From contig JANTQA010000057.1 in the NCBI GenBank assembly GCA_027625915.1, positions 8,494,001 to 8,558,000 on the forward strand: a stretch of 64,000 nucleotides of DNA. The letters run 5' to 3'. Source of the stretch: Anaeramoeba flamelloides (Eukaryota; Metamonada; Anaeramoebidae). Shown piece by piece: positions 47,587 to 58,209 of the stretch; position 1 is the stretch's first letter, and the number at the start of each line of letters is the position of its first letter. A program made the position numbers and the translations under genes. Below the pieces are notes generated by a model. That model was not told the origin of the DNA, searched no databases, and worked only from the letters and a program-made list of their open reading frames with translations.

Positions 47587-48026
47587 CTGTCTTTCCAAGT
47601 CTACCATAAAATTTTAAATAAAACAGATTTAATTTTTCTATTCTTATGTTCTATTTTCAAAAAATTTGGAAATAAGAGTTATTATTCAAAAAAAAATTTC
47701 AATAAATGAGCTATTATTCAAATTTTGAAACAATAAAAAAAATTTTTGAAGATTAATGAAGCACTTGAAAATATTGTTCAAAAAAGGTAAATTTTTAAAG
47801 ATCAGTCAATATTGATATTTTTTTGGGCTCTTTTGGAACAATAATTTTTAAGTTTTAATGGGATCTTGAATTTTTTTTATTGTTTCAAAATTTGAATAAT
47901 AGCTCATTTATTGAAATTTTTTTTTGAATAATAACTCTTATTTCCAAATTTTTTGAAAATAGAAAATCAGAATAGAAAAATTAATTGTGTTTTATTTAAA
48001 ATTTTATGGTAGCCTTGGAACGGCTG
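47587..48026. mobile_element. foldback MITE family F, copy 3 (440 bp)
   Basis: Ends CTGTCTTTCCAAGTCTACCA and TGGTAGCCTTGGAACGGCTG with TA on both sides. Long inverse arms include AATAAGAGTTATTATTCAAA and TTGAATAATAGCTCATTTAT. The centre differs from copy 1. Confidence 0.8.
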
Positions 48027-48028
48027 TA

Positions 48029-50158
48029 ACCAATCTATGTACCTTGGTTTACTCGAAATTAAATCATTCAAATTATTTCTTTAACTAAATACGCTTTTTC
48101 CAAAAAAAAAAATATTTATATTTATTTTGAAATATCTTGATTATACCAAATCCTTGCGAAAATTTATCAATATCCAAAATTGATATTGATGTTTTATTAA
48201 TATTTAATTGTTAATAATAATCTTATTTGTTTGTTAGATATGGTAATACATAAATAAAAGATAAATGATGTTTTCAGGTCCAAATTTTTTATTAAAATTT
48301 CTTTAAAGAGTGAAGATAGATGATTATTTTTTTCTTTTTGATGGGGTAAAATTGTTTTCTAAAGATGTAGAATCATCTATAATATTTATCAGAGAATTAA
48401 AAACTTATAAATGTATTTTTTTATTTAAAAAATAACCAATTAATTTCCATTATTTAAGTTTTTTATTAAAATTGGTAGTGGATTTTTTTCTCCAGAAAAA
48501 AAGTAATAACATATTTTTTCTCCTTTTTTCAAAAAATTTTGATTAGTGTATTTTGAAAAAAAAATACAATATAAAAGTTAATTCGATTCGTATACTATTC
48601 TTCTTAATTTTATATTAAAAATTTATAAATAGAAATACTTGTAAAAAAAAAAATATTTTATATATAAAAAATAATCACTTTGTTTTTAGAAATAAGCCAA
48701 GTTTCAAAATTTACGTCTCACTTAAAATAATAAATTGAAAAAAAAAAGTAATAAATAATTATTCTTTAGTATTTAAGAAAAACAAATTATTAAATCTTAT
48801 TAATAATTCACTTTAAAAATAATCGTAAACATGCATAAAAACCATATCTTTCTAAAATTAAAAAAAAAAGGAAATCAAAAACTAAAAAAAAAAAATGAAT
48901 CGCAATATGAGAAATCACCATTACAGAGTTTTTTTTACCTAAAATTTCACTGAAAAAAATACAAACACCAAGATTTTTTATAAATAATTCAATTCCTGTT
49001 AAAAGAAATTACATATTATCAATTTTTTTAGTGGTTATTTGACTTTAAAAAAATCTCTTTTTTTTTCCACTTGATCTTTTGCAAAAGAAAAATTAAAAAA
49101 AAATAGAAAAAAATATATAAAAAAAAAAGAAAAAAATAAGAATAAAAAAATAAAATTAAAAAAAAACTAAAACATCTAAAAATTTAAAAAGCAAAACAAA
49201 ATTTTGAAAAAAATCCTTAAAAATGATTCCGTTCTCAAAAATTTGAAAATAAAGTTTTGAGAAAAATTATGGGATAAAACTACATAGAAATACTTACACT
49301 GGCATTATAAAGTGATTCAAAAATTTTAAAAAATAGTATATTTTCAAATAAAAGGTAAAAGAGGGTTTTGTGTGATATATATTTGTATAATACAAGTTAT
49401 ACAATAATTCTAAAATTGTTAAAGTAAAAAAATCTACAATTTCTTGATTAAATGTAGAAATTTTAATCTAATTATTTCAGCTTTGATAAGTTTTATTTTT
49501 AATTCTAAATGGAATTATTTCAATCAAAAAATCAACAAAACACTTTAATAAACATTTATTTCGGTATAAAAATTTTAAAAATTCCAATTTTCTTGTCCCA
49601 AATCTAAAATTAGATTAATTTAATAATAATTGAAATTTGAATGTATTTTATTAATTGATTGGGAATATAGAGTAATTTGTTACTCAAAAGTTTTTCATAA
49701 GTGTTTTTTATTTTAGAATTAAAAATAAAAATTATCAAAGCTGAAATAATTGACTTAAAATTTTACAGATAAGAACCGGGAATAAATGTTTTTATTAAAT
49801 TTTTTATTGATTAATTTATTATTTTTTATGGTTTCCTTTTTTTCAATGATGTGGAAATATAATGTACATGGATCTATTTAACTCTCCTAGTTTCATTAAA
49901 AGTATAATTTATTAAGTTAAAGAAATAATTTTAAATGTCAAGTTTAGAATAAAAATTGGTAATTATAATTTGTAAAATATACAAACCGTTTAGAACTTGG
50001 TATTTTATAAATTACCCCATTTTTTTCATTCTTTATTTTTCTTTTTTAGGTTCTGTTTATTGATTTTTATTTAATTTTTTTTTTATAACAGTTGGAAAAA
50101 ATCGAAATTTATTATGTCTTGAAATTTGATTAATCTAACTAATCAATGAAAAAAATTA
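48029..50158. other. long AT-rich stretch, nothing recognised
   Basis: Two kilobases with no frame above background. One weak inverted pair occurs around 49465-49760 (TTATTTCAGCTTTGATAAGT...ATTATCAAAGCTGAAATAAT), with AAATAAA-rich sequence between. This could be an old foldback element. Confidence 0.45.
49477..49750. repeat. inverted repeat pair, possible old foldback element
   Basis: The block ATTTCAGCTTTGATAAG at about 49477 is inverted as TTATCAAAGCTGAAAT near 49733, with further partial complementarity inward (AAACACTTTAATAAACATTTAT and its inverse). Bounds uncertain. Confidence 0.4.
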
Positions 50159-50695
50159 TACTAAACCCCAATTCAAAATTTTTAACACACCAAAATTCAA
50201 TTTGTAAAGAAAAAACTTATTTAATCAATTCAAGAAGATTTACCAAATTAGAACCATTCACTAATTGAAATGTTAACACTTCTTCATAAATTACAATACT
50301 CAAAAAACAATAAATAAATAATTATCAATACAAATAAATCATGGGTGTGTTAAAAATTTTGGAGAGAGCAAAACAAAAAAATACATTAGTAAATATGTTG
50401 AAATTCTATTAGGATTATTGATCGATCAAAGGTTAGATACTACCAACTAATTTTATTTGAGTTCTTCTATTTTGAACAACTTGACTTTAACCCTAATATC
50501 AATTGTTCAAAAAAATTTTGATCCAACGAAACAAATTACGTAATACAAACAATGAAATCAAAACAAAAACTAAAAGATGAAAAAATGATTTTCATATTTT
50601 ACAAAAATCAAAATTATCTCCAATTTCAATGAAATTGTATTATTGTGATTGTTTGGAACGTTTTAGCTGTGTGGAAAATTTTGAATTTTAGTTTA
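50159..50695 (+). mobile_element. TAAACT-family MITE, subfamily A, copy 2 (537 bp)
   Basis: Nearly the same sequence as 5818-6358 end to end (by eye about 90 percent), with the same ACTAAACCCCAATTCAAAAT start and TTTTGAATTTTAGTTTA end. These two are the youngest-looking members. Confidence 0.85.
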
Positions 50696-51023
50696 TTATA
50701 AAATATTGTTTAATAAAATAATATATTCTGTAATTATTTTAAAAAAAAAAATAAATAAAACTGCTAAACAATTTCTAAATAGAGGTATTATAAATATTGC
50801 TCTCATTTGGATCATATATTTAATATTTCAATTTATCATTGAAATTGATAATATTTTCTAAAAAAAAAATATTCTTATACCTTTTCATTGGCTTTTTTAT
50901 TTGGTGAAAAAAATATTTTTTTAAGGTTGAAAAAGAATGAGATTGTTAGAGATATTTAAAGCATACAGAGAAAATATGATATATCCTTCACGAAAACATA
51001 ATAAATTTTTGGCATTCCCAGGG

Positions 51024-51713
51024 TAAACTATTTTTCAGTCAAAGGGGTCCAATTGTAATGTGTGAAATACATGTGTTTAAAGGGTTTGCATAGATATTCG
51101 AAGAAAAATTTTATTTTGGAAATTTTCAAAATTGATTTTTTCATCGTTTTTTTTTTTTTTTCGATTTTTTTTTTTAAACGTCATTCAGTTGCAATAAAAT
51201 TTTTTATTGCAAGGTCAATGCCACTTTGTAAAAATGTGTTATTATAAGGTTATTAAAACCATAAAATGATTGTTGAGAAATCATATTGATTTCTATTGGA
51301 ATTCTATTCAATATTTGATCTTGATATTTGTTTAATAAATGTGAAAATTTTTAACTTCATTTTTATATCCTTTTTCAAATAGAGACCACAAATACCAACA
51401 CACTTCGTTTGGGGGCTTGATTTGTAAAAGAAAAGTATGGAAAATAAAGTGAAAATTGTTTCTTATTTATTATTCAAATACTAGTAGAAGTTCAAAACAA
51501 GCATCGTTGTTTTTCTCAATAGGGTACTAAGAATTTGAGTTTTGAAATTTTTAAGAAAATTTATTGATTAATTCGTTTTATTTCAGATAGATATTAACAA
51601 TTATTTGATTTGTATTATTCTGCTTATTTCTAATTCATTCAACAAAGGTCAATTATAGAAAATAATTTGTATTTGAAAAAATTTTTGGGCCAGTTTGACT
51701 CAAATAGAGTTTA
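51024..51713 (-). mobile_element. T540b element, copy 3, with nested T163 MITE
   Basis: The best-preserved ends of this family: TAAACTATTTTTCAGTCAAA at 51024 and, inverted, TTTGACTCAAATAGAGTTTA at the other end, giving a terminal inverted repeat of about 30 bp. It is in inverted orientation to 13004-13708 and carries the nested MITE at 51322-51484. Confidence 0.8.
51322..51484. mobile_element. T163 MITE nested in T540b copy 3
   Basis: Right end ATTATTCAAATACTAG followed by TA; left end TGATATTTGTTTAATAAATG. It sits at the same site within its host as the insert at 13233-13394. Confidence 0.75.
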
Positions 51714-52030
51714 GTTATGATTATTATAAAATTAATTATTTTTTTACAAAATTTTAGTTTAATATTTAAATATTGTAATAACTTTTATCACTTTTAAAGT
51801 ACAAATTTTGAATTAAAAAATCAAGAAACTAAAAAAATCCAAATTAAAACACATTTTTTTAGATTTTTTTGATTACTGGGTCAATTTTCAGAGAATCGGG
51901 CTTTTAAAGCTGAAATTTGAAATAAGTTGATTAATGAATTTCATTGAAAGTTTGTACCTTGATTCAAAAACTGGTCAATCAATAATAGTTTATTGAGAGA
52001 TAACAATAAAAGTGTTTTTGAATAATTAAT

Positions 52031-52568
52031 TAAACTAAAATTCCAAATTATACACACGTTAAAACTATTAAAAGAATCACAATAATACAATTTTATTCAA
52101 ATTGGAAATAATTTAAATTTTTCAAAAATATGAATATGATTTTTTCATCATTTAGTTTGTTGTTTTTATTATTATTTTTTGAATTAAGTAATATCTTTTG
52201 TTGATCGAAATATTTTTTCGAAATATTGATAACATGTTAAAGTTGAGTTGTTTAAAAAAGAAGAATTTTGATAAAATAAGTTGATAATATCTAACCATTT
52301 GATCGATCAATATTCCAAATAGAATTTTTACAAATTTACCAAATCTAATTATTTTATTTTCTCTCTCCAAAATTTTTAACACATCGATGATTTATTATTA
52401 TTGATAGTTATTAATATTTTTTATGTGTATATTTATAATTTGTAATCAACTTTTACTATTTCAATTAGTAAATGGTACGAATTTGGTATTTCTTTGTGAA
52501 TTGATTAAATAAGGTTTTGTTTTCAAAAATTGAATTTAGGTGCTTTAAAACTTTTGAATTGGAGTTTA
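52031..52568 (-). mobile_element. TAAACT-family MITE, subfamily A, copy 4 (538 bp)
   Basis: Starts TAAACTAAAATTCCAAATTA and ends TTTTGAATTGGAGTTTA. The interior has TTTGATCGATCAATATTCC and CCAAAATTTTTAACACATCG in inverse orientation to copy 1. Diverged but full length. Confidence 0.75.
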
Positions 52569-53752
52569 TATTCAAATTCCAAGATTGTGTTTCCTGTTAA
52601 AAGTTTATTTTTATTTGTTTATAATTTTCATAAAAAAAATTCAAAACACTTCAAAGTGTAATTTTAATTAACAACCAAACTTAGGATTCATACAATCACT
52701 TGTTCTTTGAAGAAATCCCCGGATCGGTTTGACTTTTTTTGAATATCATAAAAACTGAATTGAGAAAGGGGGATTTTGTTCACATTCTTATTAAGTTGTG
52801 TGATTCTTTGAAGAATTATACACATCTCACTCAATTTAGCAATATCTCTAAGTTGAATATAGAATTAGAGGATACAAGGGGTAAAGTGCACCTATTTTCC
52901 AGAAGTTAAAACGAATAGATTAAACTCGCATATTTCATTCTATTCTTGTAAACACATTAAAGCCCGGAAGTGGTTATTATTTGATTTAAGAAATTAATAT
53001 GAGTATTTCTTGAATTTTCTTTTTTTATTTGAAAAATAAAAAAAGCCAAACCCTATTTTTTTTGTGATTTTCGAATCAAAATAGAAAACTCTCCAAAAAC
53101 TAACAACAGTTTTTATTTAGTTTATGAGAATTGAGTCAAATCTGGTATTTTACAAAGTTCTTTAAATTTAAAAAACATCAAGACAAATAGATGAACCTTT
53201 ATCCTCACTTTTGAAGGAAAAAAAAAATAGGATTTTTTTGTGACATTTGAACCATGGAGCACAAAAATAATTAATTTCCAATGACAACATACTTTAATTT
53301 ACGTTGGGTGTAGGTCGCTTTAAATCTCTTGAATAGAAATAGGATTGGTATTAATGTCGGTTTTAAAATCGGAATTATTGGGGTTGTCTGATGAAGTTAA
53401 TAGTATATGAAAAGTGAAAAAAAAAAAAAAAAACTAAAATAAAGAATTGATCAGTCTTTAAAAAAAAAAATAATGAATAAAGTTATAATATTTAATATTA
53501 AAAGTAAAAAAGTAAAAAATAAATTATAATAAAAAAATAAAAAAAGAGGAAAAGAAATATAGAAGCTGAGGAAGAAGAAGAAGAAGAAGACGTAATAAAA
53601 GTGCACAAAGTAACATTAGAAAGATTCTTCTTCCATCTATGCGTTCTGCCATTCTATCCTTTTATCCAATAGTGTTTTCATCGATCCAATGGCACATGCA
53701 ACCATCCAGTAAATCGGATCTGAAAATGGATTATTTTTCTTTTGATCATAAC
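52569..53752. other. intergenic stretch, nothing firm
   Basis: Composition is slightly less AT-rich around 52680-53120 and 53590-53750, but every frame is broken. A GAAGAAGAAG run lies at 53569-53590. Near 53265-53340 a fragment (ACAACATACTTTAATT-ACG, GGGTGTAGG) recalls the element ends at 56566-57248. Confidence 0.4.
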
Positions 53753-53782
53753 GGATCGATCGATCGATCAATCGATCGATCA
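53753..53782. repeat. (GATC)n palindromic microsatellite
   Basis: GGATCGATCGATCGATCA then ATCGATCGATCA, immediately 3' of the stop codon of the minus-strand U-box gene. The unit is self-complementary, so the transcript's 3' UTR could form a short hairpin. Confidence 0.85.
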
Positions 53783-53797
53783 AAAAAAAAATTATAA

Positions 53798-55261
53798 TTA
53801 ATCATCAAGGTTGATCCCTAACATTGGTAAAGAATTAATAAACTCATTAATTTCCTGTCTTAGTTTTAAATTTTCAACCAATGTTTTGTTTTTGATTAGC
53901 TGTCTTGTTTTAGGGCTCGTGTCGTGTTTTTCAAACCACCAATCGATTTCTTCTCTTTCGTAAGTGATTCCATCTTTACAAATAACGGGATCAATCATAA
54001 TTTCAAGTGAGATTGGCCCAATAAATTCGCTTCTTAAATTGGTGTCGTCTAAAAGATCAAAGGCACGAAGACATTTCTTTCTCCATTCCCTTTCAGAAAT
54101 TAATTTGCCTTGGTAGTTAAATTTAAGACCATTTTCGTCATCGTCTGATGATGACGAGGAATACTCTTCTTCAGAGGATTGCCTTTTTTGAGAATATTGA
54201 TATTGTGGGCGGTTTTGAATTTCCATCGTCTGGAGGTATTCATTATTTTGATTTTGCTGGTTCCTATTGTTTTGGTTTTGGTTCTGCATTCGATTGATAT
54301 TTTGCTGTTGCTGTAAGAAGAATAGGCGTTGCTGCAGCTGCAGCTGCTGCTGTTGTAAATTAAAATTGTTTTGGTTTTGGTTCTGCATTCGATTGATATT
54401 TTGCTGTTGCTGTAAGAAGAATAGGCGTTGCTGCAGCTGCAGCTGCTGCTGTTGTAAATTAAAATTGTTTTGGTTTTGGTTGTTAAATGGTAATTGGTTT
54501 GGGTTCCATTGCTGTTGGTTATTTTGATTTTGATTTTGGTTGTTGGATTGTAATCGGGTGTTTTGGTTTTGGTTCTGTAAGTTATTCATTCTTTGTTGTT
54601 GCTGTTGCTGATGCCGTTGTTGTTGAAGCCGTTGTTGCTGAAGCCGTTGTTGCTGAAGCCGTTGTTGCTGAAGCCGTTGTTGTTGAAGCCGTTGTTGCTG
54701 AAGTTGCTGTTGCTGAAGTTGCTGTTGCTGTTGATTGTTTCGAACATTATTTATATTTAAATTTACGTTTTGGTTTTGGTTTTGGTTTTGACCTTGGTTT
54801 TGGTTTTGGCCTTGGTTTTGTTGAAAAAATTGGAAAATTTGCACTTTCTTGCTAAGATCAACATCTTGTATGTTCGTGAATTTATTGCCTTCGAGATTGA
54901 GGTATTCAAGATTTGACAAACGAGTGATTTTGGGCTCTAGTTCAGTAAGCATATTATGACGAATATCAAGGCTTTTCAAATTCTTCATTCGAAAAAGGAA
55001 AACTGGCAAGTTTTGTAACAAGTTGTTTTTGATTGAAAGGTTTTCCAATGACGAAAAATTTTTCAGTTTTTTTGGAAGCACCTTGAGAAAATTGTCATCG
55101 AGGATTAGTGTCTTTATTTTCTTGAGTCGAAATATTTTGTTAAAAACTTTCACTTGATCTTTTTTCGTAAGGTTCCCCAACAAGCTTGTTAAATCTAGTC
55201 GTTGTGTTTTTTTTGATTTCTTAATTTGTTGACTTATTTTTTTGATTTCTTTGTTACCCAT
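53798..55261 (-). CDS. leucine-rich-repeat, polyglutamine, U-box protein (putative E3 ubiquitin ligase)
   Basis: Intact single-exon frame of 487 residues from the ATG at 55261; an upstream TTG eight codons earlier is ignored. Residues about 45-135 hold four to five leucine-rich repeats (IKTLILDDNFLKVLPKKL, LENLSIKNNLLQNLPVFL, LKSLDIRHNMLTELEPKI, LEYLNLEGNKFTNIQDV). Residues about 147-350 are Gln/Asn-rich: (GQNQN), LQQQR pentads and two exact tandem copies of a 33-residue unit. Residues 412-477 form a U-box: FIGPISLEIMIDPVICKDGI, TYEREEIDWWF, TLVENLKLRQEINEFI. U-boxes recruit E2s to ubiquitinate targets. The LRRs would select substrate (inference). The neighbouring E2 gene 13 kb away is a conceivable partner, but nothing here shows it. 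Confidence 0.9.
   Translation of the reverse strand: MGNKEIKKISQQIKKSKKTQRLDLTSLLGNLTKKDQVKVFNKIFRLKKIKTLILDDNFLKVLPKKLKNFSSLENLSIKNNLLQNLPVFLFRMKNLKSLDIRHNMLTELEPKITRLSNLEYLNLEGNKFTNIQDVDLSKKVQIFQFFQQNQGQNQNQGQNQNQNQNVNLNINNVRNNQQQQQLQQQQLQQQRLQQQRLQQQRLQQQRLQQQRLQQQRHQQQQQQRMNNLQNQNQNTRLQSNNQNQNQNNQQQWNPNQLPFNNQNQNNFNLQQQQLQLQQRLFFLQQQQNINRMQNQNQNNFNLQQQQLQLQQRLFFLQQQQNINRMQNQNQNNRNQQNQNNEYLQTMEIQNRPQYQYSQKRQSSEEEYSSSSSDDDENGLKFNYQGKLISEREWRKKCLRAFDLLDDTNLRSEFIGPISLEIMIDPVICKDGITYEREEIDWWFEKHDTSPKTRQLIKNKTLVENLKLRQEINEFINSLPMLGINLDD
54267..54464 (-). repeat. 99-bp exact tandem duplication inside the U-box gene
   Basis: The unit beginning at 54267 recurs at 54366, with a partial third start at 54465. 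The two full units appear identical at the DNA level, encode NFNLQQQQLQLQQRLFFLQQ plus QQNINRMQNQNQN, and keep the frame. Exact identity implies a recent event. Confidence 0.9.
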
Positions 55262-56176
55262 CTTTTTTGAAAAGAAACAATGCAATTACAAAAGCGTTCT
55301 GGTTTTTTTTTTTTCAAACGTTTGTTGTTTGTTCCTTGAAAAGAATTTTTGGGAAAGTTTGTTTATTGAGAGTTTGGAGAAAATCTGGAAAAAATAAAAA
55401 AATTAGAAATTTAAAATATTACGATTTTGAAATTGTTTTAAGATCGGAGTTTGTGTTTTTTGAAAGAATTCAGGTCCTTTTTGGAATAAAATTTATTTTT
55501 GTAGTTTTCTTCTTTTTGGAATAGTTTTTGGCTTTTAGAATATTTTTACTTTTTTTATTTGGAAGATTTACAAAGTTTTACAGGAACAGTCAAATGAATT
55601 TTCTGAATGTTTTATATTTTTTTGTTTTTACAATACCTTTTCTTTTTTTGTTTAGATTAAAGATCTTTTCTTTCAAAAAACCAATTTGAAATCATCTACC
55701 ATCCTTGTTCGCTTTCAAAGAGGGCAATTTTTTTTCTTTTGTAGCGACTTAAAATCGATCTTTTTGTTGGTTGATTGTCTTCAATCCCAATGCTTGATCG
55801 GGAAATGAAGAATTTGTGTTGAATTTTCTACGGGACTAAACCATTTTTTTCAGTGTTATGGATTACGTTTAGGTTTTATGAAAACTATGTGATTATTGAA
55901 ATACTTTTTGCTTTCTTTTTATCAAAAGAATTATTTTCAAAAAAAAGATTTTCAGAAATTATGTAGATTTAATATTTAAGGTATCACAAAAGAAAAGCCA
56001 TTTTGGAAAAGGAAATTGAAAACAAAAAACAACAAAGTTTTTAGAATCAAAAATTTGCTTGGTGAGAAAACTTATCAATAATAACTCAAAATAAGAAAAG
56101 GAAATTGAACTTAAGGACTATCTAAAATAATTTTATTATGAGGGTCATGTGTGGCAAAATGTTGCGGAATTGTCCA
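55262..56176. other. upstream region of the U-box gene
   Basis: No gene. Fragments resembling T163 (TTTTGGAAAAGGAAATTGAAAA near 55998) occur. The open frame at 55267-55524 is a chance frame of Phe/Val/Lys codons starting at GTG or TTG-type codons. Confidence 0.45.
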
Positions 56177-56462
56177 CTTTATCTCTTGAGATATCGGAGA
56201 ATTCTATTGGATTTCAAAATTTTTGGAATTTTGTATGATCAGTTTCTTTGTTGCAAGTTGTTACTGAACACCAAAACCCAACCCTTTTTGTCCTAAGGCA
56301 AGTATTACTAAGTTTCCAATAAAAACCTCTGAAAAAATCAAGTTTTCTGAAAAAGGGTTGGGTTTTGGTGTTCAGTAACAACTTGCAACAAAGAAACTGA
56401 TCATACAAAATTCCAAAAATTTTGAAATCCAATAGAATTCTCCGATATCTCAAGAGATAAAG
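56177..56462. repeat. 113-nt perfect inverted repeat with 60-nt spacer
   Basis: The left arm 56177-56289 and right arm 56350-56462 are exact reverse complements over all 113 nt. The left arm runs from CTTTATCTCTTGAGATATCG to AACCCAACCCTTTTT and the right from AAAAAGGGTTGGGTTTTGG to GATATCTCAAGAGATAAAG. The spacer is 56290-56349. Transcribed from either strand it would form a 113-bp perfect hairpin. I see no target duplication, no other copy in the window and no relation to the MITE families. Identical arms mean recent origin or active homogenisation. Confidence 0.95.
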
Positions 56463-56565
56463 AAGTCACACCCACAACGCTTTGACCCAGAATTCCATCG
56501 TAATACTTCTTTTTGGAGAGCTCTTAAGGGAATAACCCCACCCCAAAATTTCCTATAATTAAAGT

Positions 56566-57248
56566 ATGCTGTAATTGGGTGTAAATGGTATTAGTGCAGT
56601 ACGGTTCACATGACTCAAATAGCTCAAAAAAATCTATTATAAATATGATTCAATAATAAATAATTATATTTTATATTTCTGATCACGATTAAAAATTTTC
56701 ATTTTGAAAAAAATATTTTTAATTACTTATCTAAAATCTAAAATTCGAATCCTGAATAATTGGTATTCCGGTATTTAATAAATCATATTTAGAACTTCCA
56801 AAAGTAACTATTTTTTTATTTTTTTTAATTACAAGGTTAACTCAGTAATCCACCGAATCAAAAACCTAAAGAACTATTATTTATGCTTCTTTCCATAAAA
56901 ATAGTTGTATTTCCAATTTTATTCGTATTTAAAAACAATTCGTAAATTAATCGATAAGTAAATTATTTCCCTTTTGTTAAAAAAATCAATTTTTTCGCTA
57001 CTAATCTACATTTGGCGAAAATTTTAAGAAAGATATTTTTACGACCCGAAATCAGAATATGATAATTTGATCTTTCAATATGTCTTGTAAATCAATTGTT
57101 TTTTCAAAAACCCTTGATTTTTACCTTAACAGAAGTATCTTTTTTAATTGATTTGAACAACTTTTAGTAAATATTTTTCTAATCAAACCCACTGAGATGT
57201 TTGGGCTATTATACACTAATATGAATTACACCCAATATAGACATACTA
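56566..57248. mobile_element. possible inverted-repeat element (family R7), about 680 bp
   Basis: Left AAGTATGCTGTAATTGGGTGTAAATGG...ATTAGT and right ACTAATATGAATTACACCCAATATAGACATACT are imperfect inverses. The left two thirds aligns in blocks with 36822-37240. A T195 MITE begins directly at its right end. Bounds are approximate. Confidence 0.45.
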
Positions 57249-57444
57249 CAGTCAGTTCCACTTTTAAGGCACAAACGTCCAACGAAATTTAAGGCACAAT
57301 AGAAATTTCAAAATAAGGCACAAAATTCAGTTTCTAGGAAAATAAATTGTAAAAAAAAAATATTTCAAAATTTGTTCGATATTGTGAGATTTATTGTGCC
57401 TTAAATCTTGTTGAAAGTTTGAGCTTAAAAAGTGGAACTGACTG
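57249..57444. mobile_element. 195-bp MITE with TA duplication (family T195), copy 3
   Basis: Best-preserved ends of the family: CAGTCAGTTCCACTTTTAAG and TTAAAAAGTGGAACTGACTG, with TA at 57247-57248 and 57445-57446. Internal arms ACGAAATTTAAGGCACAA and TTGTGCCTTAAATCTTGT. Confidence 0.85.
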
Positions 57445-57446
57445 TA

Positions 57447-58209
57447 AAATTTAAAGATTTCTCAATGATAAATGACAGTTCTAAAAGAAATGAGCCATTC
57501 TGAGGAATAACACCCTCTGAATATAAAAAACCACAAGTATTTTTTTTTAGTACTAAATGACAATTAAAAACAAATCAACATGTGTACACATGATCAGGTT
57601 CTCAAATTCAACCATGTAAAATTATAAGAATATTATAAGAAAAATATATTGAAAAAGATAACTCACTTTATAATTGCAAGTATCCCCGATAATGCCTTTA
57701 AATACAATTATGTTAGTTTCAAAGTACAACGCCCCAGGAATTTATTAAGATCCTCAAGTTTAGTATTTCCTTTTATTGATTTCCATTCAAAAAAAAACAA
57801 TTGTTATATTGTTAAATATAAAGTATTGTAAAAAAACCATGGATTAGACTAATTCATAATTCAATTAATTTTTCATTAAAAGGAAACACAATTTTTATAA
57901 TTAAAGAAAATTTTACAATGTGTAAAAAAAATAACAAAAAATGATTAATTTTAATTGTTTTAAAAATCAAATTTATTAAATTAAGTTTCCAAAAAATCTA
58001 TTTTTATTTAAATTACATTTTTAACTAATGAGATTCTTTGATCCCTTTTTTTTTTTTTTTTTTTTGATAAATTGAATTTTATTCAAAAAAAAAATACTAT
58101 TTCATAATTTTTTTTCTTGAGAAGCCGCCCTCAGATATGTCAAAAAATCACATCAAACAACTAAACCTAAAAATTCACATAAAAAAAAACGCAATACCAC
58201 CATCAAAAA
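57447..58209. other. AT-rich stretch with one weak frame
   Basis: The frame at 57649-57831 (containing SIPDNAFKYNYVSFKVQRPR) has a slightly coding-like composition, but it begins at a non-ATG codon and matches no family I know. The rest is AT filler. Confidence 0.35.

Noticed and set aside
54267-54855. Plus-strand Cys/Phe/Val-rich frames
   Set aside because: Antisense of the Gln/Asn repeat in the U-box gene.
55261-55285. Upstream start (TTG) for the U-box protein
   Set aside because: Nuclear genes start at ATG; the ATG at 55261 precedes the conserved part and leaves a normal N-terminus.
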